Assembly (NCBI RefSeq): GCF_900547205.1
Contig: NZ_URFY01000018.1
Coordinates: forward strand, 1-64,000
Reading direction: 5' to 3'
DNA length: 64,000 nt
From: an uncultured Bacteroides sp.
GTDB taxonomy: Bacteria > Bacteroidota > Bacteroidia > Bacteroidales > Bacteroidaceae
Positions 1 to 8,151 of this stretch are shown here, one piece after another. The position numbers and the translations under genes were made by a program. Positions within the stretch are counted from its first letter, which is position 1. Each line of letters starts with the position of its first letter. Below the pieces are notes generated by a model that saw nothing but the letters and a program-made list of their open reading frames with translations, ran no database searches and was not told where the DNA came from.

Positions 1-67
1 TTGGTTTTAATCTCTGACAACTGGGAGTTATTTATTATATTATGATTCATATCTATTCTTGATTTGA

Positions 68-99
68 GCCATACGGCAGACATCTAACCACCGTATGGC
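68..99 (+). terminator. Possible rho-independent terminator reading rightward
   Basis: A 9-bp perfect stem (GCCATACGG at 68-76 with CCGTATGGC at 91-99) is followed on the plus strand by a T-rich stretch (GGTTCTTTTATTT). No T tract follows it on the minus strand. It would end a rightward transcript entering from outside the left edge of the window. Bases 1-67 hold no gene that I can see. Confidence 0.4.
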
Positions 100-106
100 G
101 GTTCTT

Positions 107-913
107 TTATTTAGTCATTTTCAAAAACTCTGGCACAATGCCATATAGAGGTGTTTTTCCATCCCATCGGTCTATGAATTGTTTATAAAGAATCTCTTTC
201 GTCAATCCTCTTGACCTGATAATAGCCTGCTCGGTTTTCAGTTGCTCTAGTTCATTAAGTTTCTTCTGTTCCTCGATCTGCTGGTCCAAGACTGAGATAT
301 TAGTATTAACCTCATTGCGGCTATCAATCTTTTCCTTTACTTTATCTGAGAACTCCAATTGTGCAGAGAAGGTTAGTAATTGCAGACCCCGTTTCTCAAA
401 TTCTTTTTCTACAATTTGCTCCAGACGTTTTTCGAAGATGAGCGACCCGCCATCAGCCATAAGACTATCGGTCTTGTGCTTCCGGCTCTCTTCTTTTATA
501 AGGTCATAGATTCGCGGTTCAAGTATATTATCTTCCAATGACTGCATGAATCCGTCTTTCCCCGTTTCCGTTTCTGCTTTGTCGATATGCTTATTATCAA
601 ACACGACATCTATAGCACGATTCTTGATTACTTTGTATGAGTATGAAGGGCGGGCGTTAAATTCTGTGTTATCAGCCGCTTTCAATGTTACCGGAGTAGT
701 GAACTCACCGCGCTGGTCAAACAACGGAACCTGAAACAACTCTGTTCCCCATTCCCACGTAGACACTTTGCCGGATACTACCTTGAAGTCTTCCTTTCCT
801 TGCTTACCGTAATTTTCCATGAGGACACCGGCGTAATTAGGGGCAACTCTCTCACATGATGATAAAAGTACAATGGTTACAAGAACCAACACTAGATTAA
901 TTAATCTTTTCAT
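107..913 (-). CDS. SPFH/prohibitin-like prophage lipoprotein
   Basis: This 268-aa protein starts with a lipoprotein signal whose lipobox ends LLSSC, giving a lipidated Cys at about residue 20. The rest resembles the SPFH/band-7 (prohibitin) fold: a beta-rich part at about 25-110, then a long charged helical region at about 125-245 with coiled-coil character. The C-terminus (RGLTKEILYKQFIDRW region) is typical of bacterial SPFH lipoproteins. It is the last gene of the leftward prophage early operon and overlaps the preceding 55-aa membrane-protein gene by 17 bp, which suggests coupled translation. SPFH proteins organise membrane complexes and sometimes modulate proteases. Its role in the phage is not known; membrane-linked replication or superinfection exclusion are guesses. 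Confidence 0.75.
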   Translation of the reverse strand: MKRLINLVLVLVTIVLLSSCERVAPNYAGVLMENYGKQGKEDFKVVSGKVSTWEWGTELFQVPLFDQRGEFTTPVTLKAADNTEFNARPSYSYKVIKNRAIDVVFDNKHIDKAETETGKDGFMQSLEDNILEPRIYDLIKEESRKHKTDSLMADGGSLIFEKRLEQIVEKEFEKRGLQLLTFSAQLEFSDKVKEKIDSRNEVNTNISVLDQQIEEQKKLNELEQLKTEQAIIRSRGLTKEILYKQFIDRWDGKTPLYGIVPEFLKMTK

Positions 914-1064
914 TTTTAATAGTTTTAATTAGTTTGTAAATAAAGTAAATTGTTGTGGCTGCAATTATTGCCACGCCCAGCCATGCGTGTAAGTGGTTAA
1001 ATACTCTGTTACCAATAGCAATACCTATAATCAGTATTGTTAATAATTTGAGATACTTAGTCAT
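897..1064 (-). CDS. Small prophage membrane protein (55 aa)
   Basis: A short reading frame starts MTKYLKLLTILIIGIAIG and ends KTIKNEKIN. It has two predicted hydrophobic segments, at about residues 5-20 and 27-45, joined by a short hydrophilic turn. It begins 18 bp after the DNA polymerase gene stops, and its last 17 bp overlap the start of the SPFH lipoprotein gene, so it fits the operon neatly. A two-helix protein next to an SPFH lipoprotein could be its membrane partner, but that is inference. No family was recognised. Size and position also resemble holin-like or superinfection-exclusion proteins. Confidence 0.6.
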   Translation of the reverse strand: MTKYLKLLTILIIGIAIGNRVFNHLHAWLGVAIIAATTIYFIYKLIKTIKNEKIN

Positions 1065-1082
1065 GATGCTTTATGCTCTAAA

Positions 1083-3419
1083 CTAATCCTTTAAATAATA
1101 ATCCGTTATATAACCGGCTCCTTTAAGCGGTAAATCTTTAGCCCATGGAATAGGTTGTTTAAATACCTCCTCCACTTCTTCGAGCGTCTGACTCCCGTCT
1201 GTTCGGGCTTCGATAATTACTTCATCGTGAACATGAAAGACAATGGGGTAACCGCATTTTTCCAATCGTAATATAGTCAGCGCTAGACAGTCACGAGCAA
1301 TAGCCTGTACGATATTCTCTACGAGCTTACCGCCATATGTCTCTTGTTTCCCCCATTGTTTAGTCGTTTGATTCAAACCTTCATAACAGATAGACCTAGA
1401 CCCGAACCGATTCTCACCAATGAATGGGCGAGGATATGAAAGACTTCTTCCAGAAGGCAACTGTATCATCAAAGCACCGAGTCTCATACAGAAACTTATG
1501 CCATGTTCGATAATTGTTGGGCTTTTAGATTCAATACACACCATTGCGGCTTCCTGTACTTTATCCCAAAGCTTCACTATCGCAGGATTGGCTTTTCTCC
1601 AGTGCGTGACTATCTCCTGCATTTCTGCTTCGGATAATCCCATCTTTTCACCTCCCATGGTTTTCATGGCCCCGACGCCCCCTTGATATCCTAAAGCTAA
1701 CTCAGCAATCTTTCCTTTTTGACGACGAGGGTCAGTTTTAGTAATCTCTTCGACGGGCACATGAAACATCATAGAAGCAGAAGCTTCATAAATTTTTCCA
1801 TGAGTACGAAATACATCAAGTCTCCACTGTTCACCAGCCAACCAAGCTATTACGCGGGCCTCTATAGCGGAGAAATCGCAAACCAAGAAAGTATATCCGG
1901 GTTTGGCTATGAATGCCGTACGGATGAGCTGTGACAGTGTATCAGGTACATTCCCGTACATCATCTCAAACATATCCAAGTCACCTTCTTTAACCAAGTT
2001 CCTAGCGTAATCGATATCATCAATATGATTTTGCGGCAGGTTCTGTACCTGTACCAACCGCCCTGCCCATCTACCTGTCCGGTTAGCCCCGTAGAATTGA
2101 AGTAGACCTCGTACGCGATTATCTGCGCAGGCAGCTTTCTCCATGACTTCATATTTTTTAGTTGATGTCTTTGCCATTTCCTGACGGATACAGAGCATAC
2201 GTCCTACAATATCGTTATCAGCAACTTTTAAGAGATCCGGAATATCTTTCTTCGATAAAGTCGCAATCTCGTTACCCGTTTCCCTTTCCAGCCACATTTT
2301 AAGCTGGGCGACACTATTAGGGTTGTCTAATCCCGATAGTTCAACGGCTTCAGCATTCAATCGGCCTTTATAAAGGGTATCCATCCGAATGGCGTGCTTT
2401 ACAAAGTCCATGTCAACCAACACACCGCGGTCGTTTATACGCTGGTCGAAAAGATATAGTTCCTTTTCACCTTCTGGGATGGAGTAGGCTTTTGTCTTAC
2501 TCCTGATTGTTCTTTCTACCTCAACATCACGGATGCAATAACGTTTAAATGTATCCCACTTATCTGGTGCGTGCTCGGGCAAATTGCGAGTTCTTCCGCC
2601 ATTTGTCTTAGTAGACTTACAGGGGCAAGAAAAGTATTTGATTAGAGCTTTACCTTCGTTCATCTTCTGATCTTCCAGATTCAGGACCTTTCCGACTTGG
2701 GCCAATGAAAGGGGTAAACCTAACATGGCAGATCGCACCATTGTACATTCCCACTGTTCTATAGGCAATTCAATACCATAGTATCGCCCGATACAAATAC
2801 GTTCAAAAGTGGCATTGAATGCCGTTTTCAGTATTTTAGGATCGGTCAATGCTTGGAAAATACGATCCGGTAGTTCTTCGCCGGAAGCTAAGTCCACCAT
2901 CTGCACAGGCTTGTCATCGCAAGCGTAGGCGAATAACAGAATCGTAAAATCATCGGATTCTGCGTATTTGTATAATCCACAACTGGCAATGTCAATAGAA
3001 CTAAACGTCTCAATATCTATACCCAATACTTTAATAGGTTCCCTGTCATATTCTGCCGCCTTCCCGTTCAATCTTACAGCAATCTCGTTACAGATGATTG
3101 AAAAGCCTTTTGCCAGCCGGACATTATATCGAACTTCAATTGGTGACAGACCGATTAACTCACTCCAAGTCTCAAAAGTCTCTTTGTAGCTTGTGGCAAT
3201 AATATTCAATTGCTGAAATTCAGCTTCCGAACAATCAATTTTAGCATAAAATTCACCTGTGTGAAAATTATTCAGGTATTTGGCAAGAATGAGAAAAGCC
3301 TTCGTCAACTCTTCACAATCTTGTTCAGACGCATCTTGCCGATAGCGCCGGATTACTCCGGTCGCTACAGTGGCAAGTTGTTCCTTTGGTATCAGGTTAG
3401 AATAAATCATCGCCGTCAT
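1083..3419 (-). CDS. Phage family A DNA polymerase with 3'-5' exonuclease domain
   Basis: This is a replicative polymerase of the T7/Pol I type. Counting from the chosen start, the exonuclease motif I (GIDIET) lies near residue 133, exo II (NATFE) near 202 and exo III (YCIRDVE) near 294. Polymerase motif A (LVCDFSAIEAR) is near 512, motif B (RRQKGKIAELALGY) near 565 and motif C (FHVHDEV) near 728, so all catalytic carboxylates are present. There is no 5'-3' exonuclease domain, as is usual for phage polymerases. The frame opens upstream at 3506, but that would overlap the ssDNA-binding protein gene by 110 bp. The ATG at 3419 or 3410, close to that gene's stop, is more likely. It belongs to the leftward prophage replication operon. 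Confidence 0.93.
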   Translation of the reverse strand: MTAMIYSNLIPKEQLATVATGVIRRYRQDASEQDCEELTKAFLILAKYLNNFHTGEFYAKIDCSEAEFQQLNIIATSYKETFETWSELIGLSPIEVRYNVRLAKGFSIICNEIAVRLNGKAAEYDREPIKVLGIDIETFSSIDIASCGLYKYAESDDFTILLFAYACDDKPVQMVDLASGEELPDRIFQALTDPKILKTAFNATFERICIGRYYGIELPIEQWECTMVRSAMLGLPLSLAQVGKVLNLEDQKMNEGKALIKYFSCPCKSTKTNGGRTRNLPEHAPDKWDTFKRYCIRDVEVERTIRSKTKAYSIPEGEKELYLFDQRINDRGVLVDMDFVKHAIRMDTLYKGRLNAEAVELSGLDNPNSVAQLKMWLERETGNEIATLSKKDIPDLLKVADNDIVGRMLCIRQEMAKTSTKKYEVMEKAACADNRVRGLLQFYGANRTGRWAGRLVQVQNLPQNHIDDIDYARNLVKEGDLDMFEMMYGNVPDTLSQLIRTAFIAKPGYTFLVCDFSAIEARVIAWLAGEQWRLDVFRTHGKIYEASASMMFHVPVEEITKTDPRRQKGKIAELALGYQGGVGAMKTMGGEKMGLSEAEMQEIVTHWRKANPAIVKLWDKVQEAAMVCIESKSPTIIEHGISFCMRLGALMIQLPSGRSLSYPRPFIGENRFGSRSICYEGLNQTTKQWGKQETYGGKLVENIVQAIARDCLALTILRLEKCGYPIVFHVHDEVIIEARTDGSQTLEEVEEVFKQPIPWAKDLPLKGAGYITDYYLKD

Positions 3420-3969
3420 TTTCTGTAGGGGCATCAAACGGGACCTCGATATCTGCGAAATCACTTTCAGCAGTTGAACGACCTCCCAGTGGTTCGCCGT
3501 CGGCAATCTTCATCAGATTGTTAAGACCGCAGGCAATGCCTTTATTACCGTTCGTATTGAAAGCGTAGAATGTAATGGACGCATAACCATAACAACCGCT
3601 ATACAATTCATCTTCAACTACGATTGGTTTACGCATGGCGTTTACCACACCCGGTTTGGTCTTACAATTAGCGTTCACGAAGAAGGCATCTTTATATGCT
3701 TCGTCGTCCGGACGTTCTGCGTCACCATCACGGAGCGGGTTCTTGTATACGGAAGGAATCTTGCCACCGAATTTTCCGACACCTGCTTTAAGGGCATTCT
3801 GAATAGCCGTCTTAACGGCTTCGACAGTCTTAGTATCACTTTTGGGGATAATAAGGGAAACGGAGTATTTTTTCTCTCCACCATCTGAAATGGCTGTGGG
3901 TTCCCATACGTGCAAATAGCTGAATCTTGCTTTTCCTGTAATGACTTTGGTATTCAAATTTTCGTTCAT
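3397..3969 (-). CDS. DUF2815 family phage ssDNA-binding protein
   Basis: This 190-aa protein resembles the DUF2815 family, which is related to the Enc34-type phage single-stranded DNA-binding proteins. Supporting features are an N-terminal beta strand region (VITGKARFSYLHVWEP), the phrase KYSVSLIIPKSD, a central DEAYKDAFFVNANC segment and a very acidic C-terminal tail (ENDGDDLF) like the tails of SSB proteins. It sits between the polymerase and the DUF2800 nuclease genes, the usual setting of this family in phage replication modules. It probably coats ssDNA during phage replication. Its acidic tail may recruit the neighbouring polymerase or nuclease, by analogy with other SSBs. Its 3' end overlaps the polymerase start region. 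Confidence 0.82.
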   Translation of the reverse strand: MNENLNTKVITGKARFSYLHVWEPTAISDGGEKKYSVSLIIPKSDTKTVEAVKTAIQNALKAGVGKFGGKIPSVYKNPLRDGDAERPDDEAYKDAFFVNANCKTKPGVVNAMRKPIVVEDELYSGCYGYASITFYAFNTNGNKGIACGLNNLMKIADGEPLGGRSTAESDFADIEVPFDAPTENDGDDLF

Positions 3970-3974
3970 AATCG

Positions 3975-4217
3975 TTATTTTTTTACGTTAGTTAATAGTT
4001 TAAATATTACTGATTTCCTGTCCGGCCGCTTATGTGCCATGCAACTGTCCTTAAGGGCGCATTCTACTGCACCACCATCTTTCTGGAATATGCATTCCTG
4101 ACATCCCGGGTTATTAGCGTTATCATAAACTCTGGGTCTATGGGCTATTATTCTGGTACCTTGAATATTGGCAACATGGCCCAATTTCAAAGAGGTTAAA
4201 ACTTCGATTAATTCCAC
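3975..4217 (-). CDS. Cys-containing hypothetical prophage protein (80 aa)
   Basis: The frame uses a GTG start directly behind the DUF2800 gene (2-bp gap) and ends 5 bp before the DUF2815 gene, so it is clearly part of the operon. Four cysteines occur as CQEC, then two single Cys (VECALKDSC) in the middle of the protein. This spacing could bind zinc or an iron-sulfur cluster. No family was recognised. Its place between a nuclease and an SSB suggests a small replication or recombination accessory protein, but this is inferred only from context. Confidence 0.65.
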   Translation of the reverse strand: MELIEVLTSLKLGHVANIQGTRIIAHRPRVYDNANNPGCQECIFQKDGGAVECALKDSCMAHKRPDRKSVIFKLLTNVKK

Positions 4218-4219
4218 TT

Positions 4220-5371
4220 CTACACATTTTTAAAGTCATTCTCCGCCGAGTTCCATTCTTGGCGTTTGTCGGATACGGGAACTAATGTGGGCTTACCTTG
4301 AGGTTTAATTATTAAGTCACCGAGAATAGCTGCAAACGCCTTCTTAGTTACAAGTTTCTCCATTGCGGTGATTGTCTTAAGCTTTGCGGGTTCATAGATT
4401 AAATCAGATTTGTATCCGTTTTCAAGCAATCGGTCGGCTACTTTCTTCTCATCCGCATATTTACGAATACTTCGACCTTCTACTAATTTAAATCCCGGGA
4501 ACACCTTACCACTAAGGGCCGCCTGTAGAGCATACTCTTCGACTGCTGACATCCAATTCTTTATAATATCCATTTGTTCCAGAACCTTGGATATCTCATT
4601 GTCAGAAAGAAGGGAAGCATCATCAAACTCATGTTTGGCAACTTCCAGATTCTTCTCGGTAAGCGCCCGGCATTGGGCTTTTGCACGGCAGAACTGGCAA
4701 TGTTTACCAGGAACAAAACTGCCTTCACCCGCATACGCCATTTTAGCACGTGGAGCAAGCTCACTTGTTCCCCACATTAGTAATTCTTCCACAGGTATCT
4801 CCCATTCTGAGACATTATCTAACCGTGGCTGGTAGATAGTCATGCGTACTGTATGAATCGCGTACATGAAGCCGAACATATCCAACGCACCAAGTGCGTA
4901 TAGCATCATTTGTTTATTCTCGGCAGCCGAAACGCGTACACCTTTCCCATATTTCAAGTCAATGATTTCCATCGTACCATCCGCGAGGATAACAGCGTCA
5001 CCCGTCCCGAAACCTTCTGGAACATATGCTGTCAGATCTATTTTTTCCTCAATTCGTAGGACCGCATCCGAGGTTGTCTTTTGGGCTAACTGGTATTTCT
5101 CCCAAACGAAATCCGCGTAGCCACCTGTATACTCTTCCAGACTTTCGCTATAAAGAGGGTCTTTGCGTAACTCGGAAATTCTTTTAGCCCACCTGACGTT
5201 ATCGATAAGCTTGGAATGTATCTTTAACCAAAGTTCCCCGAACTCATGCGCTAAGGTTCCTTCTTTTGCAAAGTCTCCCGCCTTGTCTGGATACTGTGTC
5301 TCCAATCGTGCCGATGGTGTACAGGACAGCCATCGGCTGGCGGAAGAAGGTGATAAGATTGCGTGGCTCAT
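4220..5371 (-). CDS. DUF2800 phage nuclease, RecB/Cas4-like (PD-(D/E)XK)
   Basis: The 383-aa protein begins MSHAILSPSSASRWLSC, as DUF2800 proteins do. The nuclease core is visible as E108/E109 (EEKIDL), D125 in GTGD, and D138 with K140 in IIDLKYGKG, the PD-(D/E)XK signature. Cys17 together with C225, C228 and C234 (CQFC...C) matches the four-Cys iron-sulfur arrangement of Cas4 and AddB-type nucleases. The C-terminal 130 residues are helical. Its start overlaps the preceding gene by 4 bp (ATGA). It probably processes DNA ends during phage replication or recombination together with the neighbouring DUF2815 protein. Confidence 0.85.
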   Translation of the reverse strand: MSHAILSPSSASRWLSCTPSARLETQYPDKAGDFAKEGTLAHEFGELWLKIHSKLIDNVRWAKRISELRKDPLYSESLEEYTGGYADFVWEKYQLAQKTTSDAVLRIEEKIDLTAYVPEGFGTGDAVILADGTMEIIDLKYGKGVRVSAAENKQMMLYALGALDMFGFMYAIHTVRMTIYQPRLDNVSEWEIPVEELLMWGTSELAPRAKMAYAGEGSFVPGKHCQFCRAKAQCRALTEKNLEVAKHEFDDASLLSDNEISKVLEQMDIIKNWMSAVEEYALQAALSGKVFPGFKLVEGRSIRKYADEKKVADRLLENGYKSDLIYEPAKLKTITAMEKLVTKKAFAAILGDLIIKPQGKPTLVPVSDKRQEWNSAENDFKNV

Positions 5372-5763
5372 AAGGCATTTACTTTATCGATGAACGCTTG
5401 GCGTTGTTCTTGTTTCAAGTCAGGTACCCGTTTTACTCCAAACTCGTCAAGTATCTTGAAAATAGCATCTTTCCCTTTGTCTTTAGATTTCGGTCCAACA
5501 AACTTTCGGAGCATTTCATCCGTAATTTCATCCGTAGTTTCTTTAGCGGTCTGTTCTGCTACATCAGATGCAGTCATGGCGGCTTGTGCCTGTTCTTGAA
5601 CAACTGGCGCTTTATCTTCTTCTCGCGGAGATATAACAGCCGGAGCCATGATGGCGGGTTGCATTACTTCTACAGGCTTAAGGGCGCCTACCAATGTTGA
5701 TACTACTCCGGTCAATGCGGGCGTAGCATCGAATTTCACGTTTACATTTACATTAAAATCCAT
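5368..5763 (-). CDS. Hypothetical prophage replication-module protein (131 aa)
   Basis: The N-terminus alternates polar and hydrophobic residues (MDFNVNVNVKFDAT). A Pro/Ala/Gln-rich acidic linker follows at about residues 45-85. The C-terminal 50 residues form a helical unit with the pattern KDAIFKILDEFGVKRVPDL. It sits immediately upstream of the DUF2800 gene with a 4-bp overlap, so the two are probably translated together. No function is assigned. The two-part layout (flexible linker and small C-terminal helical domain) suggests an adaptor or DNA-binding accessory subunit. Confidence 0.65.
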   Translation of the reverse strand: MDFNVNVNVKFDATPALTGVVSTLVGALKPVEVMQPAIMAPAVISPREEDKAPVVQEQAQAAMTASDVAEQTAKETTDEITDEMLRKFVGPKSKDKGKDAIFKILDEFGVKRVPDLKQEQRQAFIDKVNAL

Positions 5764-5783
5764 ATCAATAATTTATTAAGTGA

Positions 5784-6248
5784 TTATTCTGAAACTCCGG
5801 CTTTCGCCAACTCAATACGTCTTTCAAAGAATTTAACACGTTCGTGACTTTCCATAATCTCAGTCAGTGTTTTTACAATTTCAAAAGTAGTATATGCATT
5901 ACCCAATAATCCGTGTATTTGTTTCTCCGACAATTCAATGTCAGCGACTTTACCATCTTCCGTGAGGGTATCAACAAGTTTTGCTTGAAACATATCCAGA
6001 AGGGATAACAAAGAGGTATTATCTATAGCATATAGGCATTCTGTTATAGTTTCCATTATGTTTTCTTTCTCGTCAGCTATTTCAGGCAGACAAGAATTTA
6101 TAACCGGAATTAAGCTACTCGAAGAGTACCCATGTACTTTTGCTACAATGGGCTTATTTGACAATTCTTGAAATTCATTAAGTTCTGTATCGGTGAACCA
6201 TTTGTTTACCAATGCCTTTTTCTGTTCGTAATTACGTTTAAATCTCAT
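5784..6248 (-). CDS. Hypothetical prophage protein (154 aa)
   Basis: A mostly helical soluble protein with no signal peptide, charged at the N-terminus (MRFKRNYEQKKALVNKWF) and with a helical C-terminus (SHERVKFFERRIELAKAG). It lies in the same leftward operon, 20 bp before the 131-aa gene. I do not recognise a family. Given its neighbours it is likely a phage early protein. Confidence 0.6.
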   Translation of the reverse strand: MRFKRNYEQKKALVNKWFTDTELNEFQELSNKPIVAKVHGYSSSSLIPVINSCLPEIADEKENIMETITECLYAIDNTSLLSLLDMFQAKLVDTLTEDGKVADIELSEKQIHGLLGNAYTTFEIVKTLTEIMESHERVKFFERRIELAKAGVSE

Positions 6249-6277
6249 ATTCGTTTATTATTTAATCTATTTTTGAA

Positions 6278-6487
6278 TTAGTTGACTTTGTTTTTAAGGA
6301 CAAACCGATCAATACTCGCTAAGTCATACCAAATCATTCTACCATCCTGTGAGAAAGATATCTTAGCTTCATTCCTCAATTTAGTTAGGTAGTCCTCTCC
6401 TACTCCTAAATACGCCATCGCTTCTTCTTTATTAAGCCAACGTTTCGGTGCTGGTTCTACTTTTGCTTGCAACTTTGTACGTCCCAT
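6278..6487 (-). CDS. Small helix-turn-helix protein, excisionase-like
   Basis: This 69-aa protein contains the MerR/excisionase-type winged helix pattern: RWLNKEEAMAYLGVGEDYLTKLR (helix-turn-helix, residues 16-38) followed by a wing with ISFSQDGRMIWYDLASIDRFV. Such proteins act as excisionases, replication initiators or regulators in phages and integrative elements. The integrase is about 4.5 kb away at the right end of the same element, so a role as the recombination directionality factor is plausible but not shown. It is 2 bp from the end of the preceding gene. Confidence 0.7.
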   Translation of the reverse strand: MGRTKLQAKVEPAPKRWLNKEEAMAYLGVGEDYLTKLRNEAKISFSQDGRMIWYDLASIDRFVLKNKVN

Positions 6488-6489
6488 GG

Positions 6490-6810
6490 CTATTCCTCCT
6501 TGAAGTTGTTCTCCAAATAGTTATTAAGATAATCTCGGAGACGACGAATTTCATCTTTATCGTGCATATAGATTCTTAATTCGTCATCAGAGCAATCACT
6601 ACAGAGGGATACGCTCAAAGAATCATGCCGGCTATCAGGATTCAAATTACCATTAGAATCGGTACTGTAAAAGTCTGCTATATAGCATTCTAACAAAGCT
6701 CCATTACCGCCCTCTACAGAAACGCCTTTATTCTCTTTTTCCCATTTATGCGTTTCTTCAAGTGTCATACCCAATGTCTGAATATATTCTAGTCTATTCA
6801 TAAGTTCCAT
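6490..6810 (-). CDS. Hypothetical prophage protein (about 106 aa)
   Basis: The frame opens at a TTG at 6828, but the first ATG is at 6810 (MELMNRLEYIQTLG), which I prefer; a further ATG lies at 6801. The product is acidic, with the pattern LEECHIADFYSTDSNG-like beta strands in the middle (CYIADFYSTDSNGNLNPDS) and a helical C-terminus (IRRLRDYLNNYLENNFKEE). No family was recognised. It lies between the Rha-type regulator and the small HTH gene in the early operon. Confidence 0.5.
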   Translation of the reverse strand: MELMNRLEYIQTLGMTLEETHKWEKENKGVSVEGGNGALLECYIADFYSTDSNGNLNPDSRHDSLSVSLCSDCSDDELRIYMHDKDEIRRLRDYLNNYLENNFKEE

Positions 6811-6833
6811 TTTTATTTTGATAGTCAATGAAT

Positions 6834-7463
6834 TTAATTATTAGCCTCTTTTTGACGCTCTGTTTCGAAAACCTCATCCAATATTTCATCAGGGTAAACT
6901 TTTACTGAACCCCAGCGGGGGTCATTCACTTTAGAAGGTTCAATACCACGTTTTTCGCATATACGGCTACATTTCCTTCCGATAGCACCGAAACGTTTTA
7001 CATCAAGATTGATGTTATTGCGGCTAACATAGGCAACTACGGTACTATGTTTTAAATCAACGGTAGTACGTTGTGTCAACTCTAACATCTCATTCTTTAA
7101 CTGCTTCATTTCCTGTTCCTGCTTCAATAATAGTGGTGCAGATTGTGCTAATATCTCAAGTTGAGATAAAGGACGTTGCTTTTCGGTTTCAAGCCGTTCC
7201 CAACGAAGAACTAACTTCGCACGTGCTTCGTCATTGAACTTGGTAGCGACATATAGGCATTCGGTTTTTGTAAGTTCATAGCATGGTCTCATCTCTCCCT
7301 TTTTATCGGCATATTCAACCAGCTTAAATTTAAGCCCGTTAATTTTTTCCCACGCCGGCTCCATCGAACGAATGGCCGCCATAACATTCTTGTGTTCTTT
7401 ACCTGTGAGTTCAGCTATTTCAATTGAACTCATCGTTTCTTTGATAATTGATAAATCTTTCAT
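6834..7463 (-). CDS. Rha family phage regulatory protein
   Basis: The N-terminal 100 residues match the pRha/Rha domain: MSSIEIAELTGKEHKNVMAAIR, then YELTKTECLYVATKF and the RWERLE end. The C-terminal 90 residues contain a second putative DNA-binding unit (VAYVSRNNINLDVKRFGAIGRKC and RWGSVKVYPDEILDEVF) like those at the ends of phage antirepressors. Rha proteins are known to interfere with lysis/lysogeny control in lambdoid phages. Here the gene is near the start of the early operon, directly opposite the repressor gene across the operator, consistent with an antirepressor-like or early regulatory role. Confidence 0.8.
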   Translation of the reverse strand: MKDLSIIKETMSSIEIAELTGKEHKNVMAAIRSMEPAWEKINGLKFKLVEYADKKGEMRPCYELTKTECLYVATKFNDEARAKLVLRWERLETEKQRPLSQLEILAQSAPLLLKQEQEMKQLKNEMLELTQRTTVDLKHSTVVAYVSRNNINLDVKRFGAIGRKCSRICEKRGIEPSKVNDPRWGSVKVYPDEILDEVFETERQKEANN

Positions 7464-7502
7464 ATCTTTGTCTCGTTAAAATTGTTTTTAATTATATCCC
7501 CA

Positions 7503-7877
7503 TTAGCGTCTCTGCAAAGTCGGCTTTTGGGGATTTTGTTTATTATAGGTATTGTAAATATCCTCTTCTCCCTCTTGCAACTTCCGTAGCCAAAATTCAC
7601 AGCCGGAACGTAGCTCAGCCTTGCATCTGCTATTCTCAATAGTAGAGATGGACATCCCAGCTTTACACATTGGGCGACGGCCGTATATATCGGAAGCACT
7701 AGTTAGCATGGTGTGTCTCGGATCAACCTTGAACAGTTCTTGAAAAAGGTAGGCGCAAGTCTGGCAAGACTTGTTAGCGGGGTTGAGTGCGCAATTCTCT
7801 TCATGGTAGTGCATCTTCTTTCTATTAAATCCACCTTTACCACAAAACTCACATTGATACAGTTTTTCTGCTTTCAT
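7503..7877 (-). CDS. Zinc-ribbon-containing prophage early protein (124 aa)
   Basis: This is the first gene of the leftward early operon. It starts with a zinc-finger-like motif: CEFC at 9-12, then HYHEENC near 24-30. A second Cys pair (CQTC, near 38-41) and additional cysteines (MCKAG, RCKAEL, GCEFW) follow. The start has a good ribosome-binding site (AAAGGAT about 6 bases before ATG). The product may bind zinc and nucleic acid, and no family was recognised with certainty. A different frame over 7460-7699 is a shadow of this gene. A long leader with a stem-loop precedes it (7901-7962). Confidence 0.7.
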   Translation of the reverse strand: MKAEKLYQCEFCGKGGFNRKKMHYHEENCALNPANKSCQTCAYLFQELFKVDPRHTMLTSASDIYGRRPMCKAGMSISTIENSRCKAELRSGCEFWLRKLQEGEEDIYNTYNKQNPQKPTLQRR

Positions 7878-7900
7878 AAATATCCTTTCTTTAATAAAAT

Positions 7901-7962
7901 GAGCTCTAATCGTTCACGGGTACCTATTGTGACTGTTAATACCCGCTACTGGAATAGAGCTC
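7901..7962 (-). promoter_or_regulatory. Leader stem-loop of the prophage early operon
   Basis: Outer arms GAGCTCTA (7901-7908) and TAGAGCTC (7955-7962) pair perfectly, and an inner pair CGGGTA (7917-7922) with TACCCG (7940-7945) is nested inside. The structure lies about 24 bp upstream of the first early gene. It could control translation or termination in the early transcript. There is no T tract next to it, so it is not a simple terminator. Confidence 0.45.
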
Positions 7963-8030
7963 GATTTCTAATATCTTCTGGCGAATACAGTCACGAAACC
8001 GCCATTTGTGCCGTAAAACATTCACATAAC

Positions 8031-8062
8031 TTTGGATATTAAAAAAGGACTGCCTATCTTTG
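8031..8062 (+). promoter_or_regulatory. Bacteroides-type promoter toward the repressor gene
   Basis: TTTG at 8031-8034 and TATCTTTG at 8055-8062 are separated by 20 bp, an exact fit to the TTTG-N19/21-TAnnTTTG promoter of Bacteroides. Transcription would start near 8069 and give a leader of about 170 nt before the repressor ATG. The transcript would be antisense to the leader of the early operon. Confidence 0.6.
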
Positions 8063-8151
8063 CGCATGGTAAATGAACAGTGATAGGATTAGGGACGCTT
8101 CTCTAACAGCCCTTTTCGTGTCCGTTCGTTTTATGAACTGAATTACAAATG

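Noticed and set aside
3420..3506. Longer start of the DNA polymerase
   Set aside because: It would overlap the coding sequence of the ssDNA-binding protein gene by 110 bp and the added residues show no polymerase features.
7460..7699. A 79-codon frame on the minus strand
   Set aside because: It overlaps the zinc-ribbon gene (7503-7877) in another frame and has no family pattern or ribosome-binding site.
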